Shown: positions 1 through 8,008, counted from the stretch's first letter. The stretch is 41,568 nt of DNA from Eubacteriales bacterium (GCA_029974035.1 JARKQG010000115.1:1-41568), one strand, 5' to 3'. Made by a program: numbers and translations. Notes: generated from the sequence alone by a model not told the origin.

Positions 1-229
1 AAGGCCGCTCGTCGGACCTGAGCCTCCTGCGGCGCAGCCACCCGGCGTCATTAAAAGCAGGGAACCAGCCTAGATAAGCTTTGCCTTAGGCCGGACTTTA
101 TGAAGCTACTGAAACCGTAAGCCCGTCTGTGGGCGTGCGGCAGAGGGAACGTCAAAACGCAGACTGCGCTCGGAGATGCTTGGGTACCCGGGTTTTCGGA
201 CGGGGGTTCGATTCCCCCCACCTCCACCA
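1..229 (+). ncRNA. ssrA: tmRNA (transfer-messenger RNA), 3' part
   Basis: This is the 3' portion of the trans-translation RNA that rescues stalled ribosomes with SmpB. The end is diagnostic: a T-arm with GTTCGATTCC closed by GGGGG/CCCCC pairs, then an acceptor strand ending in CCA at 227-229. The preceding ~190 nt fit the pseudoknot region that follows the tag-coding segment. No reading frame ending in a typical ...ALAA-stop tag is visible, so the tag and the 5' acceptor half lie before the window. About 230 nt after the tag is normal for a one-piece tmRNA. Confidence 0.9.
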
Positions 230-231
230 CA

Positions 232-263
232 AATCCCTTGGAATCATTGGGTTTCAAGGGATT
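232..263 (+). terminator. Stem-loop after tmRNA
   Basis: A perfect 9-bp stem (AATCCCTTG / CAAGGGATT, arms 232-240 and 255-263) with a 14-nt loop starts 3 nt after the tmRNA CCA end. The tail is CCCTTTGT rather than a strong T-run. It is most likely the tmRNA terminator or 3'-end processing structure. Confidence 0.55.
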
Positions 264-301
264 CCCTTTGTGAGGTTGTTGTCAATCGGCGCATGTTGTA
301 C

Positions 302-330
302 TTGACGCGGGCCTTCGGGAAGGATAAAAT
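302..330 (+). promoter_or_regulatory. Sigma-A type promoter downstream of ssrA
   Basis: TTGACG at 302-307 and TAAAAT at 325-330 are separated by exactly 17 bp. A second, weaker pair (TTGACC 345-350, CATACT 368-373) follows. No good open reading frame lies between these and the terminator at 392-417, so the product would be a short untranslated RNA or an attenuated leader for the genes from 485. Confidence 0.5.
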
Positions 331-391
331 GGAATCGATGCATCTTGACCGGTAAACCGGCGGGGACCATACTCCAAGGGGCTTTGGGGAG

Positions 392-417
392 AAAGCCGTC
401 CGCGCAGCCGGCTTTTT
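392..417 (+). terminator. Intrinsic terminator ending a short leader
   Basis: A 7-bp stem (AAAGCCG 392-398 / CGGCTTT 409-415) with a 10-nt loop runs into a five-T run (413-417). It lies about 60 nt beyond the promoter at 302-330 and before the operator at 427. It may end a small RNA of ~80 nt or act as an attenuator for the downstream operon. Confidence 0.5.
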
Positions 418-426
418 CAATGAGCG

Positions 427-448
427 TAAGTTAGCTTAAGCTAACTTA
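427..448. promoter_or_regulatory. 22-bp perfect palindrome, putative metal-responsive operator (site 1)
   Basis: The 22 bp are perfectly self-complementary and contain GTTAG (430-434), a 6-nt spacer and CTAAC (441-445). The same GTTAG-N6-CTAAC arrangement occurs at 4453-4468 before the ABC transporter operon. TTAG/CTAA half-sites are typical of DtxR/IdeR-family iron or manganese repressors, though the classical DtxR box uses a shorter spacing, so the regulator is an inference. It sits 37 nt before the first start codon of the methyltransferase operon. Confidence 0.6.
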
Positions 449-484
449 GAGCATTTGTCCGATGAACAGCAGGGAGGCCGCCAC

Positions 485-661
485 ATGGGAATTCCGGAAA
501 TCACCTTCCCGCGGGGGAGCGGCTTGCTCAACGCCGATCCAAACTTCAGCTTTCAGCTGAACCGGGTGATCCAGTGGAACGGCGGGCGGCTGCAGGACAT
601 TGTGCCGGTTTCCCCAAATGGTGCCGGATACGGTGGCGGACTGGCTGATCGGCTTAAATGA
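485..661 (+). pseudogene. Decayed N-terminus of an alpha/beta-hydrolase-like protein
   Basis: An ATG with a good Shine-Dalgarno (AGGGAGG at 471-477) opens a 58-codon frame. Its first 40 residues carry FQLNRVIQWNGG followed by an L-x-D-I stretch, which I recognise as the usual N-terminus of an alpha/beta-fold hydrolase family often found beside iron-uptake-like ABC genes in gut Firmicutes. After about residue 40 the resemblance stops and the frame ends. The frame opening near 600 continues without homology I can see, which suggests frameshifting plus deletion of the rest of a ~250-350 residue enzyme. It could instead be a genuine short protein. It is the first reading frame after operator site 1, and its TGA overlaps an ATG at 658. 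Confidence 0.4.
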
Positions 662-678
662 AGGGACGGTGGTGGTGC

Positions 679-1218
679 ATGAAAAAAGACAAGCGGCATC
701 TTCCCCTGTTCGGACCGGGACCGGTCTATGTCGCCGTCATTTTTGCGCTGACTGCCGCGGGGCTTTGGCTGTCGTACGCCGGGCGGCTGGAATCCGGGCA
801 TGTGTCGGCGCTGCGCATCCCCTTTTCAATCCTCGGCGTGCTCCTCATCCTCTCCGGTGCTGTTTTGTGGGTGCGGGCGGTTTTTTACGCCAAAATTGAC
901 GCGAACATCCGGAAAAACCGCCTGGTCACCGACGGCGTATACGCCTGGGTGCGAAACCCCATCTATTCGGCGTTTTTGCTTCTCTCTGCCGGAGCGCTGC
1001 TGTTTGGGTGCAATCTTTGGCTGCTGCTCTTGCCCGCCCTCTACTGGGCATTTCTCACGGTGCTGATGCGCCGCACCGAGGAAAGATGGCTCAATAAAGC
1101 TTACGGCGCGGCCTACGCGGCCTACTGTCGGCGCACGAACCGCTGCATTCCCCGTCCGCCCCGGCAACAGTCCGGAGGACTGGATGTTCAAAGGAGGCAT
1201 CGCTGTCATGGCACATGA
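679..1218 (+). CDS. Isoprenylcysteine carboxyl methyltransferase-like (ICMT/PEMT) membrane protein
   Basis: A 179-residue integral membrane protein with four likely transmembrane segments. The C-terminal half has the ICMT/PEMT hallmarks: DGVYAWVRNPIYSA (the helix-turn carrying R-x-P-x-Y) and an E-E-R-x-L ... Y-x-x-Y-C-x-R segment. Family members transfer a methyl group from SAM to lipid-like or small hydrophobic substrates; the substrate here is unknown. ATG 679 begins M-K-K-D-K-R; an alternative ATG at 658 overlaps the stop of the preceding fragment. The 3' end overlaps the next methyltransferase by 11 nt, so it belongs to the same operon. A second ICMT-like gene lies near 22.4 kb. Confidence 0.75.
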   Translation: MKKDKRHLPLFGPGPVYVAVIFALTAAGLWLSYAGRLESGHVSALRIPFSILGVLLILSGAVLWVRAVFYAKIDANIRKNRLVTDGVYAWVRNPIYSAFLLLSAGALLFGCNLWLLLLPALYWAFLTVLMRRTEERWLNKAYGAAYAAYCRRTNRCIPRPPRQQSGGLDVQRRHRCHGT

Positions 1219-1903
1219 GGAAGTCCGGCAGGCGTACCAGATGCTGGGAAAAGAGGCAAGCGCCTACGACGGCATGATCACCTGCTCTACGGCCTTTGGT
1301 CAAGCCGTCTGCCGCCTGGTGTGGGCCATGGGAAAGGCGGAAAACGCCCGGTATATTGAGCGGGCGCTGGCGGGCATCCCGGAGGGGTTTTCCGGCAGAC
1401 TGCTGGAGGTGCCCGTGGGCACGGGGGTGCTGACCCTGCCGGTGTACCGGAATCTCCCCCGCGCGGACGTGACCTGCCTGGATTACTCGGCGGAGATGAT
1501 GGCCACCGCGCAGAAACGGGCGAAGCTGCTCGGGCTGAAAAACGTCCGCTTTCTGCGGGGCGACGTGGGCGCGCTGCCCTTTGCGGACGGGAGCTTTGAC
1601 ATCGTGCTGTCCCTCAACGGGTTTCATGCCTTTCCGGACAAGGAGGCTGCGTACCGGGAAACCTATCGGGTGCTGAAACCCGGCGGAACCTTCTGCGGCT
1701 GCTTTTACATCCGGGACGAAACGCCCCGCACAGACCGCTGGATCCGCCGCTTTTACGAGCCGAAGGGCTTCTTCACCCCGCCCTACGAAACGGCGGGAAG
1801 CCTGAAAGCCCGGCTTTCCGGGATGTACAACCAGGTGGCATTCAGTACGGTCAAGTCCATCGCATCCTTTACCTGTCGAAAGGGGATAACCGATGCTGCG
1901 TAA
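1208..1903 (+). CDS. Class I SAM-dependent methyltransferase (UbiE/Methyltransf_11 type)
   Basis: The 231-residue protein has the Rossmann-type SAM fold: motif I reads LLEVPVGTGVLTLPV (E-x-P-x-G-T-G, the glycine-rich SAM loop), followed by an acidic motif II (CLDYS), motif post-II (GDVGALPF) and motif III (RVLKPGG). The start is ATG 1208, because AAAGGAGG lies at 1190-1197; the longer frame from 1184 has no such signal. The substrate is not deducible. It overlaps both neighbours (11 nt each), a sign of translational coupling. With the next two genes it forms a run of three adjacent class I methyltransferases before the AraC regulator. Confidence 0.85.
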   Translation: MAHEEVRQAYQMLGKEASAYDGMITCSTAFGQAVCRLVWAMGKAENARYIERALAGIPEGFSGRLLEVPVGTGVLTLPVYRNLPRADVTCLDYSAEMMATAQKRAKLLGLKNVRFLRGDVGALPFADGSFDIVLSLNGFHAFPDKEAAYRETYRVLKPGGTFCGCFYIRDETPRTDRWIRRFYEPKGFFTPPYETAGSLKARLSGMYNQVAFSTVKSIASFTCRKGITDAA

Positions 1904-2510
1904 ATTCTTCCAGAACACCCGAAAGCCCACGGGCCTTTTGGGCCGCCTGATGCTCCGCACCATGAACGGCGGCCATGCGCCGCTCTCGAACTGGGGCCTT
2001 TCGCTGGTCCGCCCCGCGCCGGATGCCCGCGTGCTGGACGTGGGCTGCGGCGGGGGCGCGAACGTCGCCCGGTTGCTTTCCCTCTGCCCCAAGGGTTTTG
2101 TGGATGGTATTGACTATGCTCCGGAGAGTGTCGCGTTCAGCCGAAAGGAAAACGCCGCGGAATTGGGCAGGCGCTGCGACATCCGGCAGGGCGACGTGGG
2201 CGCGCTGCCCTTTGAGGCGGGTTCTTTTGATCTGGTCACGGCTTTTGAAACGGTGTACTTCTGGCCGGATTTGGATAAGGGCTTCGCTGAAATCCTGCGG
2301 GTCTTAAAGCCCGGCGGGCAGTTTCTTCTGGTCTGCGAGTCGGATGACGTGGCAGATAGCAAATGGCCCGATCTCATCGACGGCATGAGGATTTATGCGG
2401 GGGAGGATTTGCGGGCCCGGCTGGAGCGCGCCGGCTTTGCCGCCGTCCACCTTACGCGCGGCAAATCCGGATGGATTGCGCTCGTTGGGGAACAGGGGCG
2501 AAAAGCATGA
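1893..2510 (+). CDS. Class I SAM-dependent methyltransferase
   Basis: The protein has 205 residues, with SAM motif I VLDVGCGGGANVA (about residues 47-59), DGIDYAPES after strand 2, GDVGALPF and RVLKPGGQF. It is shorter than UbiE (about 250) but complete for the catalytic fold. ATG 1893 follows AAAGGGGAT at 1880-1888 and overlaps the upstream gene by 11 nt. The segment GDVGALPF is shared word for word with the upstream enzyme, so the pair could be diverged duplicates, although motif I differs. The target is unknown; a role in modifying a small molecule handled by the downstream transporters is inferred from context only. Confidence 0.85.
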   Translation: MLRKFFQNTRKPTGLLGRLMLRTMNGGHAPLSNWGLSLVRPAPDARVLDVGCGGGANVARLLSLCPKGFVDGIDYAPESVAFSRKENAAELGRRCDIRQGDVGALPFEAGSFDLVTAFETVYFWPDLDKGFAEILRVLKPGGQFLLVCESDDVADSKWPDLIDGMRIYAGEDLRARLERAGFAAVHLTRGKSGWIALVGEQGRKA

Positions 2511-2565
2511 GAGCAGCCGAATGCATATCAGAATCACATCCGAAAGAAAGTGTGGTGTACAGCGT

Positions 2566-3360
2566 ATGAAACGAACCGGCTTACCCGATTACGCCAATTG
2601 GATTCCCAAAAAACTTGTGACGAGCCTCGGCTTGGTTGCCGCGCTGTTTGCGCTTTTGTTTGTGCTGAGCTTCCTGTTTCCGGGCGGAGCCCTGCTGCTT
2701 GCTTTGCGCGTCGTGCTGGGCGCGGCGGCGGTTTTTGTGCTCCTATTTTTGGCCTACATGGCCCGGGCGCGAAGCCTTCTGTCCTACGAGGGCGGCGGCG
2801 TGCAGGGCAAAATTCTGGACAACGTCTTACGCTATCTCGGCTGGGACGGGCGCGGAACGCTCCTGGACATCGGCTGCGGCAGCGGCGCCATGACCATCAA
2901 GGCGGCAAAGAAATTTCCCGCCGCCCGGTGCGTCGGCATGGATTACTGGGGCGCGGTGTGGGATTACGCCAAGGAGCAGTGTGAGCAAAACGCCCGTCTG
3001 GAGGGCGTCGCCGAACGGACATCGTTTCAAAAAGGGGACGCCGCGCATCTGGATTTCCCCGATGAAACCTTTGACGCCGCGGTCAGCAATTTTGTGTTCC
3101 ACGAGGTGCGTACCCAGCCGGACAAACTGGCCCTGATCCGGGAGGCGTTGCGGGTCTTAAAGCCCGGCGCGCCGTTTGCGCTTGAGGATGTTTTCTTCTC
3201 CCGCAAGCACTATCCCGATCTGGAGGGGATGGTCCGGGCGCTGTCGGGGGATGTCGCCGAGATCCGCTTTGTGGACACCCGGAAAAACGACTTTGTGCCG
3301 AAGCTTCTCCGCACGTCCATGGTGGCGGGGGACATGGGCCTGATCTGCGGCAGGAAATAG
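2566..3360 (+). CDS. Membrane-anchored class I SAM-dependent methyltransferase
   Basis: The protein has 264 residues. The N-terminal ~75 residues form two hydrophobic helices (after WIPKKLV), followed by a cytoplasmic SAM-binding domain with LLDIGCGSGAMTIKAA (motif I), GMDYWG, GDAAHLDFPDE and RVLKPGAPF. Two N-terminal membrane helices fused to a methyltransferase domain recur in Firmicutes near transporter genes, with no known substrate. ATG 2566 fits the start of the homologous region; an upstream ATG at 2521 is possible, and neither has a strong Shine-Dalgarno. It lies 55 nt after the previous gene and 46 nt before the AraC gene. Confidence 0.8.
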   Translation: MKRTGLPDYANWIPKKLVTSLGLVAALFALLFVLSFLFPGGALLLALRVVLGAAAVFVLLFLAYMARARSLLSYEGGGVQGKILDNVLRYLGWDGRGTLLDIGCGSGAMTIKAAKKFPAARCVGMDYWGAVWDYAKEQCEQNARLEGVAERTSFQKGDAAHLDFPDETFDAAVSNFVFHEVRTQPDKLALIREALRVLKPGAPFALEDVFFSRKHYPDLEGMVRALSGDVAEIRFVDTRKNDFVPKLLRTSMVAGDMGLICGRK

Positions 3361-3406
3361 TGCCGTCCGGCGGACAATCTTCTCGCGTGGATTGGGAGGG
3401 GTGATT

Positions 3407-4393
3407 TTGAGGGCTTTGATTCAATCCAGGGACGGCTTTCAAAGCCTGCTTCGCCGCCTGTGCGACAAAAGCGTGACGGACGGATGCGGCGCGCGCATGA
3501 CGCTCTCCGCCCAATACGGAGAGGGCGAGCTGCGCAGCGTACGCCTGTCGCCGCACGCGAGCGTCATGGTTTCCGATCTGCGCTTTCGCGACGGGCTTCT
3601 GGTTTCCTATCGGCTGCCCAGGGACCATACGGAGATATCCCTGTGCATGGACGGCGCGATGCGCGCGCTTGAGACGGATGCGCTCGAGGTCAATTTCGGC
3701 AAAGGCGAGCTGTGCGTCCTGGCGCCCGGCGGGGATGGCGAAGAAAGGTCCGGCGAAATGGCGTATCTTGCGGGGCGCCGGTACAGGGGCATTTCGCTCG
3801 CCTTCAGCGGCATGTGCGCGGACTGCCTCTTCGGAGAGGGCGCGGGCGATTCCTGGGCGGAGGCCGCCGACCAATGCGCGCCTTTGAATGAGCGGGGGTT
3901 TTTCAAAACGGAATCCCCCGCGGCGCTTCAGGCCGCCTTCCGGCAAACGGAAAGCCTTTTCTCATCCGGCGGCGCGCCCGGCCTGCTCGCAAAATCCAGG
4001 CTCATGGAGGTTCTGGCGCTGACCGCCCGGGAGCTTTCCGGGGATTCGGGCGCGCTTTTGCTGGACGGGTATGAAGCCGCCCAAATCCGCCGGGCGCGGA
4101 CCATCCTTGAGGAGAACATGGCAAACCCGCCCTCTGTCGGCAGCCTGGCCGCGATGCTCGGCCTCAACCGCAACAAGCTGCAGCGCGGCTTCCGGCAGAT
4201 TTACGGGGATACCGTATTTGGTTTCCTGCGGGAAATGCGGATGCAGCGCGCGCGCACGCTGCTTATGGCGCGCTCCATGTCGGTGGAAAGCGTCGCCGCC
4301 TTTGTGGGGTATACAAGCGTAAGCCAGTTCCGCGCCACCTTTCAGGATCGGTTTGATATGCTTCCCTCCCAGTGCCGGATCTTTTCTTCGTGA
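3407..4393 (+). CDS. AraC-family transcriptional regulator
   Basis: A 328-residue protein with a variable N-terminal ligand-sensing half and a C-terminal double helix-turn-helix of the AraC/XylS class (about residues 225-325): the first helix pair is around SVGSLAAMLGLNRNKLQRGF, the second around SVESVAAFVGYTSVSQF, ending in the usual P-S-Q-x-R. The start is TTG 3407, five nt after GGGAGGGG (3394-3401). The position, last in the methyltransferase operon and just before a YbtPQ-like ABC pair, resembles the YbtA/AlcR regulators of siderophore loci, which sense the metal-loaded siderophore and activate transport. That role is inferred. The downstream promoter has a fair -10 but no clear -35, as expected for an activator-dependent promoter. 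Confidence 0.85.
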   Translation: MRALIQSRDGFQSLLRRLCDKSVTDGCGARMTLSAQYGEGELRSVRLSPHASVMVSDLRFRDGLLVSYRLPRDHTEISLCMDGAMRALETDALEVNFGKGELCVLAPGGDGEERSGEMAYLAGRRYRGISLAFSGMCADCLFGEGAGDSWAEAADQCAPLNERGFFKTESPAALQAAFRQTESLFSSGGAPGLLAKSRLMEVLALTARELSGDSGALLLDGYEAAQIRRARTILEENMANPPSVGSLAAMLGLNRNKLQRGFRQIYGDTVFGFLREMRMQRARTLLMARSMSVESVAAFVGYTSVSQFRATFQDRFDMLPSQCRIFSS

Positions 4394-4452
4394 CGGGTCC
4401 ATAGCGCGCTTGTGCGTCCTCCGGTCTTTTTTGTGCTTTTCGGGGCCTGGAA

Positions 4453-4468
4453 GTTAGACTAAACTAAC
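4453..4468. promoter_or_regulatory. Inverted repeat GTTAG-N6-CTAAC, operator site 2
   Basis: GTTAG (4453-4457) and CTAAC (4464-4468) match site 1 at 430-445 in sequence, orientation and spacing, and both are preceded by AA. The repeat ends one nt before TACAAT (4470-4475), a plausible -10, so a bound repressor would cover the promoter of the transport operon. No -35 hexamer is found 16-18 bp upstream. Confidence 0.6.
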
Positions 4469-4511
4469 GTACAATGCTCTCCGGATACATCGTGGACCGG
4501 AGGGCGCTCTC

Positions 4512-6269
4512 TTGCTGAAATTCTTGAAAAACGGCTTTATCCTTTTGTTGTCGCTCGTCCGGAAGGCGGACAGGAAAAACCTGCGCCGATCGGTCGCCGC
4601 AGAATTTCTGTCCGTCCTTGCGGGCGTATTTCCCATATTTGCGCTGTATGAAATCGTAAAGGCGCTTGCCTCCGGGCGCGCGCCCATGAAGGCCATGCCC
4701 TGGGCCATCGCGGCCTTTGCGGCGATTCTTCTCAAAACGCTCTTTCACGGCGCCGCGACGCGCTTGTCCCACCAAGTGGCGTTTGATACGCTGTACGCAA
4801 TCCGCGTGCGCCTCGTGGAAAAGCTTGCGCGATTGCCGATGGGGTATCTGGTCAAGATGCCTTCCGGAAAAGTCAAGAGCATGGTCTTTGACGATGTGGA
4901 AACGCTGGAGCAGTTTTACGCCCACCATGTGCCCGACATTCTGGGCGGGCTGGGCGTGCCCGCGCTGATGCTTTTCTTGGCGCTGATTCTGGACGTGCGA
5001 ATCGGCCTTGCGATGATTCTGCCGCTTGCGCTCTACTTTTGGACCGTCAACCGGATGAATCAAAAGCAGCGGCGCAACTTTCCCGGGTTTTTCCGCGCCT
5101 CGAAAAATCTGAACGCCCGGCTGACGGAATACATCACCGGGATGAAAGAGATCCGCATCTTTGCCGGCGAGGAGAAATCCTATGGGCGGCTCGGCGAGGC
5201 CGCGGGCGCGTATCAGCGCTTTACGCTGAACTGGTTTCGGGAGTGCTGGCCGGAAATGGCGCTTTCCGCCGCGCTGGTGGGCACGGTGGCGGCGTTTGTC
5301 TTTCCGGCGGCGGGTTCTCTGTACCTGAGCGGAGAAGCGACATTGCCGGAATTGATCCTGTATCTATTCATTGCGCTGGACATCGGGCAGCCGATGGTGA
5401 AAATCACCCAATATTTCGACATACTGAGCCTGAACATCCAGGCGGCGGAAGGGATTCAATCCGTTCTGAACCTGCCGGAGCTGACGGCCACGCCGTCCGG
5501 ACGCCGCCCCGCGGGGCACGCCATCCGGTTTGAGCATGTGCGCTTCGCCTATGGGGACAGGGACGTTCTGACGGATGTCAGCTTCACCGCGCCCGAAGGC
5601 AAAGTCACCGCGCTTGTGGGGGAATCCGGCGGCGGCAAGAGCACCGTCGCAAGGCTGATCGCGCGGTTTTGGGATGTGAAGGAGGGCGCGGTCACGATCG
5701 GCGGTGCGGACATTCGCGAACTGCCCATCGAGGAACTGAACGGGCTTGTTTCCTATGTTACGCAGAACGCGACGCTTTTTGAAATGAGCATTGCGGAGAA
5801 CATCCGCCTTGGAAAACCCGGCGCCTCAATGGAAGCGGTGGCCGCCGCGGCCGACGCCGCCCAGTTGGGCGATTTTGTCCGCGCGCTGCCCAAGGGATAT
5901 GACACCGTGGTGGGCGCGGGCGGCGTGCGGCTCTCCGGCGGCGAAGGGCAGCGCGTGGCCGTCGCCCGGGCCATTCTGAAAAACGCGCCCATTCTCCTTC
6001 TGGATGAAGCGACGGCGTTTGCGGACGCGGAAAACGAGGACAAGATGCAAAAGGCGCTGGCGCACCTAGCAAAGGGGCGCACGGTGGTGCTGATCGCCCA
6101 CCGCCTGAACACCGTGCGAAACGCCGACAACATCCTTTTGATGCAAAAAGGAGAGATCATCGCCCAGGGCACGCACCGCGCGCTGCTTGAAAACCCCGTC
6201 TACCGACGCATGTGGGCGGCGTATGAGCGCGTTCAAAGCTGGCGCGCGGGGGAGGAGGTTTCCGTATGA
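4512..6269 (+). CDS. ABC transporter, fused permease/ATPase (YbtP/YbtQ/IrtA-like half)
   Basis: The 585-residue protein has an N-terminal exporter-fold membrane domain (about residues 1-310) and a nucleotide-binding domain with Walker A GESGGGKST (~371), signature LSGGEGQ (~474), Walker B ILLLDEAT and switch histidine IAHRL. The D-loop context ATAFADAENE is characteristic of the YbtPQ/IrtAB subgroup, exporters in fold that import ferric siderophores. TTG 4512 lies 7 nt after CGGAGGG. It overlaps the next half-transporter by 4 nt, so the two should form a heterodimer with two intact ATP sites. Export of a small molecule remains an alternative. Confidence 0.85.
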   Translation: MLKFLKNGFILLLSLVRKADRKNLRRSVAAEFLSVLAGVFPIFALYEIVKALASGRAPMKAMPWAIAAFAAILLKTLFHGAATRLSHQVAFDTLYAIRVRLVEKLARLPMGYLVKMPSGKVKSMVFDDVETLEQFYAHHVPDILGGLGVPALMLFLALILDVRIGLAMILPLALYFWTVNRMNQKQRRNFPGFFRASKNLNARLTEYITGMKEIRIFAGEEKSYGRLGEAAGAYQRFTLNWFRECWPEMALSAALVGTVAAFVFPAAGSLYLSGEATLPELILYLFIALDIGQPMVKITQYFDILSLNIQAAEGIQSVLNLPELTATPSGRRPAGHAIRFEHVRFAYGDRDVLTDVSFTAPEGKVTALVGESGGGKSTVARLIARFWDVKEGAVTIGGADIRELPIEELNGLVSYVTQNATLFEMSIAENIRLGKPGASMEAVAAAADAAQLGDFVRALPKGYDTVVGAGGVRLSGGEGQRVAVARAILKNAPILLLDEATAFADAENEDKMQKALAHLAKGRTVVLIAHRLNTVRNADNILLMQKGEIIAQGTHRALLENPVYRRMWAAYERVQSWRAGEEVSV

Positions 6270-8008
6270 TCCGTCTGATTCGGAAGCTGTACGGTCTGGC
6301 CGGGGAAAAGAGGCGCGACCTGCGCGCGGCGGCGCTTTTGCAGGCGCTGGAGGCCATGTGCGAAAGCGGTGTGTATCTGATCATCTTCCGGACGGTGGCG
6401 AGTCTGCTTCAAGGCATCTGGGATCAAGGGGCGCTCGTGCGCGCGTCGCTGATCCTGCTCGGGCTTTTCGCGGCACGCTGTCTGCTGGAATACTTTGTCA
6501 ACCGACTGCAGAGCGCGGCCGGGTATGACATCATGGGCCGTGTCCGCCTCAGCGAGGCGGAGAAGCTCCGGCATCTGCCCATGGGGCGCTTTCTGGGGGA
6601 GAGCCTCGGCGCGCTCTTGTCTGCGTTCACCAGCGACATGGCCTATGCGGAGATGTACTGCATGTCCACCGTCACGCGCTTTACGGCGGGCATGGCCATG
6701 GTGATCGTGGCCACGCTGATGATGCTGTTTGTAGACCTGCGCATGGCGCTGATCGCCGTATCGGGTTTTTTGCCGGCGCTTTTCGTCTACCGGTATGCGC
6801 GGCGATTGTTTGAACGGTCGGGCGTGCTTCGGCAAAAGACGCAGCAGGGTGCCATCGGTGCGGTGCTCGAATACGCCTCCGGCATGGAGACGATCAAAAC
6901 CTATCGCGTGGGCGAGGGCGCTTTGGACAAGGTGAAAAATGCGCTGGCCGCGCACCGGGATACCTCCGCGCGCTACGAGCTGATGGCGCTCAACCCCATG
7001 ATGCTCTACCAGCTTTGCGTTCGCGCGGGAATGGGGCTGATCTTTGTGGGCGGGCTTGCGCTTTATGCGGCGGACGCGGTAACGCTGAACGTGTATCTGT
7101 TCTTTCTGATCATCAGCCAGAAGTATTACGCCCCCGTCGAGGCAATTTTTCTGGATTATGGGGTTCTGAACCTGGTGGGCATTGCCTTTCAACGCATTGA
7201 CGAGCTGGGCGCCTATGCCCCGCTCCCGGACAAGGGGAAGGCCCGCGTTATGGGAACGGACATCGCCTTCCGGGATGTGCATTTTGGCTATCCGGGCGCA
7301 AAGTGGGATGCGCTCCGCGGCCTGAATGCGGCGCTTCTGCCCAACGCGCTCAACGCCATTGTCGGCCCGTCCGGAAGTGGAAAGACGACCATGCTCCACA
7401 TGATCGCGCGGTTCTGGGACGCAAGCGAAGGAAAACTTCAAATCGGCGGCGTGCCCATTGCCTCCATCGCGTATGCGGAATTGATGAAGTCGGTCGGCGT
7501 GGTCTTTCAGGATGTATACCTGTTCGCGGACACCCTCAGGGAAAACATCCGCATGGGAAAGCCCGACGCCACCGATTTGGAAATCCTGCGCGCGGCAAAG
7601 CTGGCCTATCTGGAGGATGTGATCCAAAACCTGCCCGAGGGGCTGGATACGCCTCTGGGCGAGGGCGGCAACACCCTCTCCGGCGGCGAGAAGCAGCGCG
7701 TGGCCATCGCCCGGGCCATTTTGAAGGACGCGCCCATCATTTTGCTGGACGAGGCGTTCTCCAGCCTGGACGCGGAAAACGCGTGGGCCATCCAGCGGGC
7801 CGTCGGCAACATGACCGCCCGGAAAACCGTGGTGATGATCGCCCATACGCTCTCCCACATTCAGAATGCCGCGCGCATTGTGGTCGTTTCGGACGGCCGC
7901 GCGGACGCCTGCGGAACCCACGCGGAGCTGATGGCGGGCGGCGGCGTATACCAAAGGCTGTGGGAGCGGGAGCACGCCGCAAAGGAATGGAGGCTCGGCG
8001 CGCCGTGA
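6266..8008 (+). CDS. ABC transporter, fused permease/ATPase (second half)
   Basis: A 580-residue partner of the preceding gene: membrane domain to about residue 315, then Walker A GPSGSGKTT (~367), signature LSGGEKQ (~471), Walker B IILLDEAF and switch histidine IAHTL. The catalytic glutamate after Walker B is present in both partners, so neither site looks degenerate. The ATGA overlap (start 6266, stop of partner 6267-6269) indicates coupled translation in equal amounts. Like its partner it is YbtPQ-like. It overlaps the downstream Nik-type permease through GTGA. Confidence 0.85.
   Translation: MIRLIRKLYGLAGEKRRDLRAAALLQALEAMCESGVYLIIFRTVASLLQGIWDQGALVRASLILLGLFAARCLLEYFVNRLQSAAGYDIMGRVRLSEAEKLRHLPMGRFLGESLGALLSAFTSDMAYAEMYCMSTVTRFTAGMAMVIVATLMMLFVDLRMALIAVSGFLPALFVYRYARRLFERSGVLRQKTQQGAIGAVLEYASGMETIKTYRVGEGALDKVKNALAAHRDTSARYELMALNPMMLYQLCVRAGMGLIFVGGLALYAADAVTLNVYLFFLIISQKYYAPVEAIFLDYGVLNLVGIAFQRIDELGAYAPLPDKGKARVMGTDIAFRDVHFGYPGAKWDALRGLNAALLPNALNAIVGPSGSGKTTMLHMIARFWDASEGKLQIGGVPIASIAYAELMKSVGVVFQDVYLFADTLRENIRMGKPDATDLEILRAAKLAYLEDVIQNLPEGLDTPLGEGGNTLSGGEKQRVAIARAILKDAPIILLDEAFSSLDAENAWAIQRAVGNMTARKTVVMIAHTLSHIQNAARIVVVSDGRADACGTHAELMAGGGVYQRLWEREHAAKEWRLGAP

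Noticed and set aside
195..229. Possible attachment-site duplication of the tmRNA 3' end
   Set aside because: I found no second copy of the T-arm/acceptor segment in the window and no integrase gene, so an island boundary is not supported.
330..420. Leader before the methyltransferase operon as a known metal riboswitch
   Set aside because: I could not match conserved NiCo, Mn (yybP-ykoY) or Mg sensor cores; only generic hairpins are visible.
1208..3360. Methyltransferases as staphylopine-type (CntL-like) aminobutanoyl transferases
   Set aside because: Their motifs are those of ordinary UbiE-like methyltransferases, and neither a CntK racemase nor a CntM opine dehydrogenase is present.
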